Part shown: positions 1 to 7,203 of the stretch, one piece after another | How the letters are laid out: each line of letters opens with the position of its first letter | Numbering within the stretch: the stretch's first letter is position 1 | Assembly: GCA_963542625.1 (NCBI GenBank) | Contig: CAUTXO010000019.1 | Location: 1 to 26,976, forward strand | Direction: 5' to 3' | Length of the DNA stretch: 26,976 nt | Source: CAUTXO01 sp963542625 | Lineage (GTDB): Bacteria; Campylobacterota; Campylobacteria; Campylobacterales; SZUA-545 | Made by a program: the position numbers and the translations under genes | The notes under the pieces: model-generated | Told to the model about the DNA's origin: nothing | Seen by the model: the letters and a program-made list of their open reading frames with translations, nothing else | Database searches by the model: none

Positions 1-525
1 AATGGAGTCGATGACTAAAAAGTCGTATTTGTGCTCGGCAAACTCGGCCTGAATGTTTTCTAGGTTGATTTCTGAGAGAAGGTAAAGATCTTTGGCGTTG
101 GCGCCCACTCTATCGGCGCGGAGTTTGATTTGCCCCAAGGATTCTTCTGCGCTAACGTAAAGCACCGCAAAGCCGCTTTTTGCAAAGTTTGCGCTGATCT
201 TTATAAGAAGCGTGGATTTTCCCACGCCCGGGCTGCCGCCAATTAAAACAAGGCTGCCCTCCACCGCGCCGCCGCCTAGCACGCGGTCAAATTCATCTTC
301 ACCGCTGCTAATTCTTTGCACTTCGTCATAAACGACGTCTTCTATGCAAATGGCTTTTGCTCTTTCAGCGCCCGCGCCCGCCACGCTGCCACCGCGCGCG
401 TTTTTGCTTGGCGGTTTTGTTTCTACAAAGCTATCCCACGTCCCACAACTAGGGCATTTGCCAAGCCACTTGGCGTTTTGAAACCCACACGATTGGCATT
501 CAAAAACCTTAGCTGTCTTGCCCAT
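1..525 (-). CDS. radA: DNA repair protein RadA, N-terminal part (runs off the window)
   Basis: RadA is a RecA-like ATPase and branch-migration helicase that helps process recombination intermediates. The visible 175 residues start with a four-cysteine zinc finger (CQSCG near residue 10, CPSCG near residue 25). A linker rich in Gly, Ala and Arg follows. The ATPase core begins with the Walker A motif GGSPGVGKST near residues 97-106, followed by a VSAEES stretch typical of RadA. The C-terminal Lon-like domain lies beyond position 1. The ATG at 525-523 lies inside the end of ftsY (17-base overlap), so the two genes are probably translated from one mRNA. Thioredoxin-lipoprotein, ftsY, radA is, from memory, also the order in C. 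jejuni. Identification is secure; the gene is cut only by the window edge. Confidence 0.95.
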   Translation of the reverse strand, partial: MGKTAKVFECQSCGFQNAKWLGKCPSCGTWDSFVETKPPSKNARGGSVAGAGAERAKAICIEDVVYDEVQRISSGEDEFDRVLGGGAVEGSLVLIGGSPGVGKSTLLIKISANFAKSGFAVLYVSAEESLGQIKLRADRVGANAKDLYLLSEINLENIQAEFAEHKYDFLVIDSI

Positions 526-1375
526 AGATTGCGCTAACAAAGCCCTCGACGAAGTCTTTTGCGTTGAAGCTCACAAGATCTAGCACCCCCTCGCCAAGCC
601 CGGTGAAGAGTATCGGCAGCCCAAGATCTCTAACAATGCTAAAGATAGCGCCCGCCCTTGACGTGCCGTCTAGTTTCGTTACGATTATCCCGTCTAGCTG
701 CAGGTGCTGGTTGAAAACGCGCGCTTGGTTTAGCGCCATCGTGCCCTGCGTGGCGTCTATGATGAGATATTTATTGATGATTAAATTTTCATCTGCCTTT
801 TTCACAACGCGGACGATTTTGTCAAGCTCGTTTAGCAGGTTTTGGTTGTTTTCTAGTCTCCCTGCTGTATCGATAAGGATCTTATCCAGCCCGCGTGCCT
901 TTGCGCTTAGCACCGCGTCGTAACAAAGCCCCGAGCTATCCGCGCCTGTTTTGCCTTTTATAATATCTACGCCGATGTTTTTCGCCCAAAGATCTAGCTG
1001 CTCCACCGCCGCGGCTCTAAAGGTATCCGCCGCGACAAGAAGCGGTTTTTTGCCCCTTACCTTATAAAGATTTGCAAGTTTGGCAACCGTCGTTGTTTTG
1101 CCCGCGCCATTAACGCCGATGATTAAATCAAGGCTAAAGTCATCTTGCAGCGCGGGTTTTAGATCCGGCAACCTGTAAATGAGCTCATTATAAAGCCGCC
1201 CGCTAGGGACTTTTTTAGGAAGATCTTTTAAGATCTCTTCTACAAGATCATAATAAACGTCGCTTTCTATCAGCGCTTCTTCTATAAGATCTCTAGCAAT
1301 CTCGGGCGCGCCTTGCGGGATTATCCGCCTAAGCCCCTGCGCGGTTTTTTGTAGGCTTTTTGTGAAAAAATTCAG
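509..1375 (-). CDS. ftsY: Signal recognition particle receptor FtsY (CTG start)
   Basis: FtsY is the membrane-associated SRP receptor GTPase that docks ribosome-SRP complexes at SecYEG. With the start proposed here the protein has 288 residues, the length I recall for epsilonproteobacterial FtsY. Residues 1-75 form the helical N domain, beginning NFFTKSLQKT as in relatives. The G domain follows: GVNGAGKTT (87-95), DTFRAAAVEQL (117-127), DTAGR and TKLD. No ATG, GTG or TTG occurs in frame between the stop at 1387-1385 and a TTG at 1171, which would delete the whole N domain. The best start is CTG at 1375-1373, which overlaps the upstream TGA as CTGA and has AAGG seven bases before it. The CTG start is inference; the gene identity is certain. 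Confidence 0.93.
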   Translation of the reverse strand: MNFFTKSLQKTAQGLRRIIPQGAPEIARDLIEEALIESDVYYDLVEEILKDLPKKVPSGRLYNELIYRLPDLKPALQDDFSLDLIIGVNGAGKTTTVAKLANLYKVRGKKPLLVAADTFRAAAVEQLDLWAKNIGVDIIKGKTGADSSGLCYDAVLSAKARGLDKILIDTAGRLENNQNLLNELDKIVRVVKKADENLIINKYLIIDATQGTMALNQARVFNQHLQLDGIIVTKLDGTSRAGAIFSIVRDLGLPILFTGLGEGVLDLVSFNAKDFVEGFVSAIYGQDS

Positions 1376-1893
1376 ATTAGCGCCTTAATCTCGGACTCCA
1401 AGATCTCAAACGGCAAAAGCCCTAGAAAATTCTTGTGAAATTTGCCCGTTTTATCAAAGATGAAAATCGCTGGAATACCACGCACGCCGCCCATCGCTTC
1501 GGCTAGTTTAAAAACTTCATCGCCGTAAAAAATAGGGTAGTTCATCGAGTGATACGTGGCAAATTCTTGCAAGGTTTGCCTGTCTTTGCGCTCGGCTGTT
1601 AGCCCTATGACTTGGATCTGGTCCTTGTATTTTTCTTGCAATTTAATAAGATGCGGGATCTCTGCTTTGCAAGACGGGCAATATGTAGCCCAATACACCG
1701 CCACGATAGGCTTTGCAACGCCTACTATCGTAAGATCTTTAATCCTACTTTCACCGCCGGATCTTGCCATAACGGTATTGCCTTCTATATCTTTTAGTGC
1801 AAGATCCACCATCTCTGCTTTTGCTGGTTTGTTGTCCGAACAGCTGGTAAAAACCGCCGCGGCAAGGAAAAGTGCTAGGAATATTTTCTTCAT
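1372..1893 (-). CDS. TlpA/ResA-like thioredoxin-fold lipoprotein
   Basis: This is a 173-residue exported thiol-disulfide protein. The signal peptide ends in a lipobox with Cys18 (VFTSC), so it is probably anchored to a membrane facing the periplasm. The redox site is CPSC at 72-75 within VYWATYCPSC, and a cis-proline segment GIPAIF appears later, as in TlpA/ResA proteins. Such proteins reduce or oxidise periplasmic partners, for example in cytochrome c maturation or copper handling; the partner here is unknown. It heads the minus-strand operon with ftsY and radA, and its stop TGA is shared with the ftsY start. The start is an ATG with a TAGGAG ribosome binding site five bases upstream and a TATACT -10 box at 1919-1914. 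Confidence 0.88.
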   Translation of the reverse strand: MKKIFLALFLAAAVFTSCSDNKPAKAEMVDLALKDIEGNTVMARSGGESRIKDLTIVGVAKPIVAVYWATYCPSCKAEIPHLIKLQEKYKDQIQVIGLTAERKDRQTLQEFATYHSMNYPIFYGDEVFKLAEAMGGVRGIPAIFIFDKTGKFHKNFLGLLPFEILESEIKALI

Positions 1894-1913
1894 ATTATCT
1901 CCTAAAAACTGGA

Positions 1914-1919
1914 AGTATA
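1914..1919 (-). promoter_or_regulatory. -10 box of the thioredoxin-lipoprotein/ftsY/radA operon
   Basis: On the minus strand the sequence reads TTTACTATACTTCC, giving TATACT as a -10 box about 20 bases before the start codon at 1893. The ribosome binding site TAGGAG lies between. No good -35 is seen, which is normal for sigma-70 promoters of Campylobacter. Predicted from position and sequence only. Confidence 0.5.
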
Positions 1920-1954
1920 GTAAAGCGCCACTTAAGGCATTAGTTAGTTTTGGC

Positions 1955-1960
1955 TAGAAT
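1955..1960 (+). promoter_or_regulatory. -10 box upstream of aspS
   Basis: TAGAAT preceded by TTTTGGC lies 28 bases before the aspS start codon and diverges from the promoter of the thioredoxin-lipoprotein operon. It fits a Campylobacter sigma-70 -10 element with a T-rich upstream part. It probably drives the aspS-adk chain. Predicted only. Confidence 0.45.
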
Positions 1961-1987
1961 GCGCGTAAGTTTTTTAAAAGGCAAATC

Positions 1988-3727
1988 TTGAGAACTCATT
2001 ATTGTGGTGATTTGACGCAGGCGCAGCAGGGGCAAGAAGTTACCGTTGCTGGGTGGGCGAATTCTTATAGAGATCACGGCGGGATTGTTTTTATCGATAT
2101 CCGCGATAAAACGGGGCTGCTTCAGCTAGTTTGCGATCCAGCGCACAGCGCCGCAGCGCACGAGCTAGCGCTAGGCGTGCGGAATGAATATGTGCTAATC
2201 GCGCGCGGTAAAATTAGGGCGCGGGGCGCGGGGCTTGAAAACCCAAAGCTTGCAACGGGAAAAATCGAGCTCTTAGTAGATAGCTTGACGCTTGAAAACA
2301 AAAGCCTTACGCCGCCGTTTGAAATCGGCGATGACAAGGTTGGCGAGGACATCAAGCTAAAATACCGCTTCATTGATCTTAGAAACCCAAAGCTATTCAA
2401 CATCTTTTTGCTTAGATCTAAAGTAACAAAGGCGCTTAGAGACTCCCTTTCCGCGCAGGGGTTTTTGGAAGTGGAGACGCCGATTTTAACAAAGCCAACA
2501 CCCGAGGGCGCGCGCGATTATCTTGTGCCAAGCAGGCTTTATGGCGGAGAGTTTTACGCGCTTCCGCAATCGCCGCAGCTTTTTAAGCAGATCTTGATGG
2601 TTGGCGGCTTTGACCGCTACTTCCAAGTGGCGCGCTGCTTCCGCGACGAAGATCTTCGCGCCGATAGGCAGCCTGAATTTACGCAGGTGGATATTGAAAT
2701 GAGCTTTGCGGGGCAAGAAGAAGTCATCGCCGTTGCCGAGCGCGCCATTAAAGACGCCTTTGCCGTTACGGGCGTGAATGTGAGCCTGCCAATTAAACGT
2801 ATGACTTACCAAAAGGCGATGGAGACTTACGGCAGCGACAAGCCAGATTTGCGCTTTGGCTTAGATCTTGTTGATGTGGCGGCTGAGTTTGCAAACTCTA
2901 CTAACGAGATCTTTGCGCGCATTGCCGCAGATCCAAAGGCCAACAGAATAAAGGCTATGAACGTAAAAGGCGGCGACGAAAAGCTCTCACGCAAAAAAAT
3001 CAAAGAGCTAGAAGAATTTGTGATGAAGTTTAAGGCCAAAGGGCTTGCCTACCTTCAAAAAAACGACGACGGCTTAAAAGGCCCACTCGTGAAGTTTTTA
3101 GAGCCCGCCGCGCTTGCGTCCTTAGAGCAAAAGCTTAATATAGAAAAGGGCGATATTGTGTTTTTTGGCGCGGGCGAAAAGCAAACCGTGCTAGATTATA
3201 TGGGGCGGCTAAGATCTAAGCTTGGTGCGGATCTTGGGCTCATCGACGAAAACGCCTATGAGTTTGTTTGGGTGGTCGATTTTCCGATGTTTGAAGAAAG
3301 CGATGGCAAAATTTCCGCCGCGCACCACCCCTTTACAATGCCGCGCGATATAAACGCAAAGCCGCTTGAAATGCAGTCGGTGGCGTATGATATTGTGCTA
3401 AATGGCTACGAAATGGGCGGCGGGAGCGTGAGAATTCACAAAGAAGAAATCCAGCAAAAGGTGTTTGAGCTGCTTGGCATTAGTAAGAGTGAGCAAGAAG
3501 AGAAGTTCGGCTTTTTGCTCGGCGCGCTGAAATTTGGCGCACCGCCGCACGCGGGGATTGCCTTTGGGCTTGATAGAATGATTATGCTAATGGCAAAAAC
3601 AAACAACATTCGCGATGTAATCGCCTTTCCTAAAACGCAAAAAGCGCAGTGCCTAATGACGGGCGCGCCGTCTCTTGCGCCGCAGGATCAGCTTAGAGAT
3701 CTAAGCATAAAAATTAATAAGGCATAA
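1988..3727 (+). CDS. aspS: Aspartyl-tRNA synthetase, probably non-discriminating
   Basis: This 579-residue class II synthetase charges tRNA-Asp with aspartate. It has an N-terminal OB-fold anticodon domain (about 1-110), motif 2 with FRDEDLRADRQPEFTQVD near 218-235, the bacterial GAD insertion in the middle (about 300-420), and motif 3 GIAFGLDRMIML near the C-terminus. In the related Helicobacter pylori the enzyme also charges tRNA-Asn, and the product is amidated by GatCAB; the same is likely here but is inference. The start is TTG at 1988 with AAGG six bases upstream; no ATG lies near and the N-terminal sequence MRTHYCGDL is typical of the family. The stop is followed after one base by the adk ATG, so the two are co-transcribed. 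Confidence 0.96.
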   Translation: MRTHYCGDLTQAQQGQEVTVAGWANSYRDHGGIVFIDIRDKTGLLQLVCDPAHSAAAHELALGVRNEYVLIARGKIRARGAGLENPKLATGKIELLVDSLTLENKSLTPPFEIGDDKVGEDIKLKYRFIDLRNPKLFNIFLLRSKVTKALRDSLSAQGFLEVETPILTKPTPEGARDYLVPSRLYGGEFYALPQSPQLFKQILMVGGFDRYFQVARCFRDEDLRADRQPEFTQVDIEMSFAGQEEVIAVAERAIKDAFAVTGVNVSLPIKRMTYQKAMETYGSDKPDLRFGLDLVDVAAEFANSTNEIFARIAADPKANRIKAMNVKGGDEKLSRKKIKELEEFVMKFKAKGLAYLQKNDDGLKGPLVKFLEPAALASLEQKLNIEKGDIVFFGAGEKQTVLDYMGRLRSKLGADLGLIDENAYEFVWVVDFPMFEESDGKISAAHHPFTMPRDINAKPLEMQSVAYDIVLNGYEMGGGSVRIHKEEIQQKVFELLGISKSEQEEKFGFLLGALKFGAPPHAGIAFGLDRMIMLMAKTNNIRDVIAFPKTQKAQCLMTGAPSLAPQDQLRDLSIKINKA

Positions 3728-3728
3728 A

Positions 3729-4304
3729 ATGAAAAATCTATTTTTAGTTATCGGAGCACCAGGCAGCGGCAAAACAACCGACGCGTCTTTAATTGCCAAG
3801 GCAGATCCTAGCATTACGCATTATTCAACGGGCGACTTGCTTCGTGCAGAAATTGCCAGCGGGTCAGATCTAGGCCGCACGATAGAAAGCTTTACAAGCA
3901 AAGGCAATTTAGTCCCGCTTGAAGTGGTGATAAAAACGATCGTCGATGCCATCAAAGCTTGCGCGAACAACACCGTCATCATCGACGGCTACCCGCGCAG
4001 CCTAGAGCAAATGGAGGCGCTTGATGCCTTTTTGCGTAATGAGCCGCAGGTGCGCTTAGTTAGCGTTATGGAAGTGCAAGTAAGCGAAGAAACGGCAAGA
4101 TCTAGGGTGCTTGGGCGCGCGCGCGGGGCTGATGACAACGCGGAAGTTTTCAAAAACCGTATGCAGGTTTTCACAGCGCCACTAAAGCAAATCCAAGATT
4201 TTTACACGCGCGCGGGTGTGCTAAAGCAAATAGACGGTCACCAAAGTATTGAAGCGATCGTCGCGCAAATGCAAGAGCACATCAAAGCTTGCCTAAACGG
4301 CTAA
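3729..4304 (+). CDS. adk: Adenylate kinase
   Basis: Adenylate kinase converts ATP plus AMP to two ADP and balances the adenylate pool in the cytoplasm. The 191-residue protein has the P-loop GAPGSGKTT (9-17), the AMP-binding stretch YSTGDLLRAEI, and DGYPRSLEQ, the equivalent of the family DGFPR motif. The LID region is short (LGRARGADDNAEVFKNR) and has no zinc-binding cysteines, so this is the short-LID form also seen in other Campylobacter. It starts one base after the aspS stop and its end overlaps the region before the next gene. Tyr in place of Phe in DGYPR is a conservative change. Confidence 0.95.
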   Translation: MKNLFLVIGAPGSGKTTDASLIAKADPSITHYSTGDLLRAEIASGSDLGRTIESFTSKGNLVPLEVVIKTIVDAIKACANNTVIIDGYPRSLEQMEALDAFLRNEPQVRLVSVMEVQVSEETARSRVLGRARGADDNAEVFKNRMQVFTAPLKQIQDFYTRAGVLKQIDGHQSIEAIVAQMQEHIKACLNG

Positions 4305-4315
4305 CGCGGGCAAAA

Positions 4316-5089
4316 ATGGCAAGCGGCGGAGTGGTTAGGGCAGGCGCAAACAAGGGCGCAAATGGTAGCGCTAGGGCAAACACAAGCGCGCGCGGTGCTG
4401 TGGCAAAGGGCGCTATTCTAAATGTTGGCGTAAAAAGCGCCCTAGATCTTAGGCGCGCCCTTGCTAGCCTAGCAGATGAAAGCTACAAGATCTTTACCGA
4501 GCGCCTTGTCAAAACAGAACCCGTCTTAGGCGTGCGAGTGCCGCTTTTGCGTAAATTTGCCGCGCAAAATGCGCCAGATCTCATCAAGTTATTCGAGAGC
4601 GGTTTTGCGCCCGCGGCGCTAGAAGAGAGCGTTTGCATAGGGCTTAGCATTGGCGCTCTTGGGGCGCACGAGAGCCAAAAAATAGCGCTTACAAAAGCCC
4701 TGACGCCGCATTTTAGATCTTGGGCTAGCGTGGATCTTTGCGCGCTAAAACTCAAAAAAGACAAGGATCTTTGGCTTTCGTTCGTGAAAACTTACGAGCG
4801 CGCAAGCGATGAATTTGGCGCGCGCTACTTTTACGTGATGCTACTCAAAAATTTTTTGCAAGAGCAAAATTTGGACTACATCTTTGGCGCGCTTGCCGCT
4901 TGCAGATCTAACGCGTATTACGCAAAAATGGCAGTTGCGTGGGCGATTTGCGAGAGTTTTGTAGCCTTTGCGCCAGAAACGCGGGCATTTTTAAAGCGCG
5001 CAAAATTAGACGCCGCCACACGCAAAATGGCGATGGCAAAGATCCGCCAAAGCACGCGGGCAAAGCATTACGGGGGGCAGCTTGACTAA
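4316..5089 (+). CDS. AlkD-like HEAT-repeat DNA alkylation repair protein
   Basis: From residue about 45 the protein resembles the AlkD/AlkC-like DNA alkylation repair family (HEAT-repeat DNA glycosylases or structural relatives). Clues are the early KTEPVLGVRVPLLRKFA segment, the central FRSWASVDLC, and the late MAVAWAICESFVAF followed by KIRQSTRAKHY. The family removes bulky or positively charged alkylated bases, but many members are untested, so the activity is inference. I place the start at ATG 4316; a TTG at 4289 inside adk would add nine residues, and a GTG at 4400 would remove the odd N-terminus. Residues 1-45 are a low-complexity run of Ala, Gly, Asn, Lys and Arg unlike the family domain. 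The stop overlaps the next gene by eight bases. Confidence 0.78.
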   Translation: MASGGVVRAGANKGANGSARANTSARGAVAKGAILNVGVKSALDLRRALASLADESYKIFTERLVKTEPVLGVRVPLLRKFAAQNAPDLIKLFESGFAPAALEESVCIGLSIGALGAHESQKIALTKALTPHFRSWASVDLCALKLKKDKDLWLSFVKTYERASDEFGARYFYVMLLKNFLQEQNLDYIFGALAACRSNAYYAKMAVAWAICESFVAFAPETRAFLKRAKLDAATRKMAMAKIRQSTRAKHYGGQLD

Positions 5090-5747
5090 ACTAGAGCAGG
5101 CAATTGTGCGTGTGGAGAGCGCGCGCCTTGCTTACAGCAAGCATCATATTGTAAAAATCGTGGCTGTGAGTAAATACGCAAGCGCGGCGCAGATTGGCGA
5201 GCTTTACGCGCAGGGGCAAAGGGCCTTTGGCGAGAACAAGGTGCAAGATCTAAGCGCAAAGCAAACGGATCTAGCGGCAATGCCTATTGAATGGCATTTC
5301 ATCGGCAATTTGCAAAGCAATAAAATTAATAAGTTGCTAGACGCCGAGCCCTTTTTGTTGCACTCGCTTTCGTCGCTAAATCTTGCGCGCGCGCTAAATG
5401 CGCGGCTTGTTTTGCGGGGCAAAACTCTAGACGCGCTCTTGCAAATAAATAGCTCAAGAGAGCCAAGCAAGGGCGGCTTGAGCCCAGAAGCCGCGCGCGA
5501 AATTTATGCGCGCATTGCCGATGAATGCCCGGCGTTAAGGCTACGGGGGCTGATGACGATTGGTGCGCACACGGACGACGAGCGCAAAATTAACGCAAGC
5601 TTTGCCCTGACGCAAAGGATTTTTGAAGATCTAAAGCCGCTTGGCGCGAGCGTTTTATCGATGGGAATGAGCGGGGATTTTGAAGCGGCGATTATGCACG
5701 GCGCCAACCTTTTGCGGCTTGGAAGCGTGCTTTTTGGGGAGAGCTAG
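5082..5747 (+). CDS. YggS/PLPBP-family pyridoxal phosphate homeostasis protein
   Basis: This 221-residue protein belongs to the YggS (PLPBP, COG0325) family. These are single-domain TIM-barrel proteins that bind pyridoxal 5'-phosphate and buffer the vitamin B6 pool and amino/keto acid levels without a known reaction. Visible family marks are the PLP lysine in VAVSKYAS (Lys31), RAFGENKVQDL, EWHFIGNLQSNKI, the LRGLMTIG strand, and LSMGMSGDFEAAIMHGANLLRLGSVLFG at the end, with the phosphate-binding SMGMS. The start is TTG at 5082, eight bases inside the previous gene and preceded by GGGGGG. The stop TAG shares its last base with the coaE GTG, which implies translational coupling. Confidence 0.9.
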   Translation: MTKLEQAIVRVESARLAYSKHHIVKIVAVSKYASAAQIGELYAQGQRAFGENKVQDLSAKQTDLAAMPIEWHFIGNLQSNKINKLLDAEPFLLHSLSSLNLARALNARLVLRGKTLDALLQINSSREPSKGGLSPEAAREIYARIADECPALRLRGLMTIGAHTDDERKINASFALTQRIFEDLKPLGASVLSMGMSGDFEAAIMHGANLLRLGSVLFGES

Positions 5748-6310
5748 TGCAAAACGCCATCGCAATTGCAGGCGGAATAGCCACAGGTAAAAGCACCGTT
5801 TCAAACCTTTTGCGCTTGCACGGGTTTAGCGTCTTGGATCTTGACGCCGTTTCAAGGGAGCTTTACGCAAAACGGGCGCAAGAAGTGGAGCGGATCTTTG
5901 GCACGACAGAGCGCGCGGCTGTTGGAAGGCTTGCTTTTGGCAACAGGGCGCTTTTAAAGGCTTTGGAAGATCTGCTTTTGCCTGGGATCTTTGCGCGGGC
6001 TTTGGAGTTTTCAAACGCGCAAGAAAGGCTTGGCTTGCCGTATTTTTTGGAAATTCCGCTGTTTTTTGAGAAGCAAAATTACCCAATCTCGCGCGTGCTG
6101 CTTGTGTATGCGCCTAGGGATTTGCAGCTTGCACGCCTTATGGCTAGGAACGGTTTGAGCTCCGATGAAACCCGCGCGCGGCTTGATAGCCAGCTAGACA
6201 TTGAAACAAAAAGGCAAAAAGCCACGTGGATAATAGAAAACACGCAAGATATCAAGCACCTAACCAACGCCGTTGATGGCTTTGTGAAAGCTTTACGCGC
6301 TTCAATTTAA
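5747..6310 (+). CDS. coaE: Dephospho-CoA kinase
   Basis: CoaE phosphorylates the 3'-hydroxyl of dephospho-CoA, the last step of coenzyme A synthesis. The 187-residue protein has the P-loop GGIATGKST (9-17), the following LDLDAVSRELY segment (the family's D-A-D equivalent), PLFFE in the middle, and a KRQKATWIIEN stretch near the C-terminus. The start is GTG at 5747, which overlaps the stop of the upstream gene by one base and has GGGGAGAG just before it. This is the last gene of the plus-strand chain. Its stop lies within GCTTCAATTTAAC (6299-6311), which recurs inverted at the end of the recombinase fragment. Confidence 0.93.
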   Translation: MQNAIAIAGGIATGKSTVSNLLRLHGFSVLDLDAVSRELYAKRAQEVERIFGTTERAAVGRLAFGNRALLKALEDLLLPGIFARALEFSNAQERLGLPYFLEIPLFFEKQNYPISRVLLVYAPRDLQLARLMARNGLSSDETRARLDSQLDIETKRQKATWIIENTQDIKHLTNAVDGFVKALRASI

Positions 6311-6353
6311 CACGCCTTGAATTGAGATTTACACGAGATTAATATGTAAAATT

Positions 6354-6391
6354 TGTTTCGCTGATTAAGTGATCTCGATCTATAGTGTTAC
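6354..6391 (-). repeat. Left copy of a 38-base inverted repeat
   Basis: Read on the minus strand this is GTAACACTATAGATC, then GAG, then ATCACTTAATCAG and CGAAACA. It matches 7043-7080 at 34 of 38 positions by eye, in opposite orientation. The pair encloses the recombinase fragment; the GTG used as its first codon lies inside this copy. Possible meanings are a recombination site, ends of a small element, or an operator. Confidence 0.85.
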
Positions 6392-6933
6392 ACGGCGCGG
6401 CGCGCGGGCAGTTTAAAAATTTTGTTACGGTTGGCTTTTTTGCTGGTATGCGCTTAGGCGAGATCTCCGCGCTAAAGTGGGAAGACGTGGATCTAGCAAA
6501 TAATAAGATCCTTGTGCGCCGGGCAATTAATTCTTTTGGCAAGGAAGACACCACCAAAACAGGCGCGGAGCGGCTTATCGATATTTTGCCGCCGGTAGCG
6601 CAGGCGCTAAAGGATCAGCTAGCGCGCACGGGCAAATTTAGATCTTACGTGTTTTATCGTAACGGTGGATTTATCCCTTTTGTGTATTTTCAATACTGGT
6701 GGTTTAAGACGTTAAGAGAGTTAGGCATTAAGCGCGAGGTAATGTATGCAATGCGCCACTCTTTCGCGTCCATTATGATAAGCGAAGGCGAAGATATTCT
6801 GTGGGTTTCTCAAATGCTGGGGCACTCTAACCTATCAACGACCTTCAGAAGTTACGCAAAATTCATAAAACAGGAGGTGAAAAGAGCGCGGTTTTTGGAC
6901 GACTATTTACACAGCAATTTACACACGCGTTAA
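6385..6933 (+). pseudogene. Tyrosine recombinase (integrase) catalytic fragment
   Basis: The 182-residue reading frame is the catalytic domain of a phage-type tyrosine recombinase. Visible active-site residues are Arg23 (AGMRLGE), Lys58, Tyr121-x-x-Arg124 in YAMRHSFAS (Tyr in the place of the usual first His, as in many phage integrases), His147 in MLGHSNLSTT and the nucleophile Tyr157 in RSYAKF. The whole N-terminal DNA-binding (SAM-like) domain is absent: an in-frame TGA lies at 6370-6372 and the only start is a GTG without a ribosome binding site, inside the left inverted repeat. It is shorter at the N-terminus than even FimB/FimE. It is most likely the 3' remnant of a larger integrase; a functional short invertase is a less likely alternative. 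Confidence 0.75.
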
Positions 6934-6941
6934 ATTGAAGC
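6915..6941. repeat. Small hairpin across the recombinase stop codon; partly repeated at the end of coaE
   Basis: CAATTTA (6915-6921) pairs with TAAATTG (6931-6937) around a nine-base loop and spans the stop of the recombinase fragment. The overlapping GTTAAATTGAAGC (6929-6941) is the exact reverse complement of 6299-6311 at the coaE stop. Thus both ends of the recombinase segment carry the same 13 bases in inverse orientation. The function is unknown; a weak terminator or a recombination relic is possible. Confidence 0.6.
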
Positions 6942-6978
6942 CAACAAACCGCGTCAATATTGAGCTCAATTTGGATTA

Positions 6979-6984
6979 TATAAT
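6979..6984 (+). promoter_or_regulatory. Possible -10 box after the recombinase fragment
   Basis: TATAAT lies in GGATTATATAATATG, directly before the short repeat copy at 6987-7006. It would fire rightward toward 7043-7203, where no plus-strand gene is visible. The box may be a chance AT-rich match or a promoter left without its gene. Confidence 0.3.
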
Positions 6985-6986
6985 AT

Positions 6987-7006
6987 GATCACTTAATCAG
7001 TGAAAC
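6987..7006 (+). repeat. Third, short copy of the repeat core
   Basis: GATCACTTAATCAGTGAAAC repeats the inner 19-20 bases of the 38-base repeat, in the same orientation as the copy at 7043-7080, 74 bases away. The core CACTTAATCAGTG has CACT and AGTG as inverted ends, the kind of layout seen in protein-binding sites. Confidence 0.75.
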
Positions 7007-7042
7007 TATATGTATTTTAAAGACAAAAAGCTCCTAGAAGCG

Positions 7043-7080
7043 GTAACACTATAGATCTAAATCACTTAATCAGTGCAACA
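7043..7080 (+). repeat. Right copy of the 38-base inverted repeat
   Basis: GTAACACTATAGATC, TAA, ATCACTTAATCAG, TGCAACA. It matches the left copy (6354-6391, inverted) with four differences, and encloses with it a 727-base segment containing the recombinase fragment. See the left copy. Confidence 0.85.
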
Positions 7081-7203
7081 TAATACCACACCTTTATTTT
7101 TTTATTCTTTGCTATAACATTTTTGTTATTCCTTCTTATGAATAATGCTTCTTGATTGACACACATTTCGTGGGCTTTAGTAGGCTGTTTGATATTTGCG
7201 GCG

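Noticed and set aside
316..537. Plus-strand open frame opposite radA
   Set aside because: It lies antisense to the clear zinc-finger and linker of RadA, has no ribosome binding site and no family resemblance.
6354..7080. Inverted repeats as terminal repeats of an insertion sequence
   Set aside because: No transposase with a DDE pattern lies between them; the only protein is a tyrosine recombinase fragment, and no target-site duplication was found at the outer edges.
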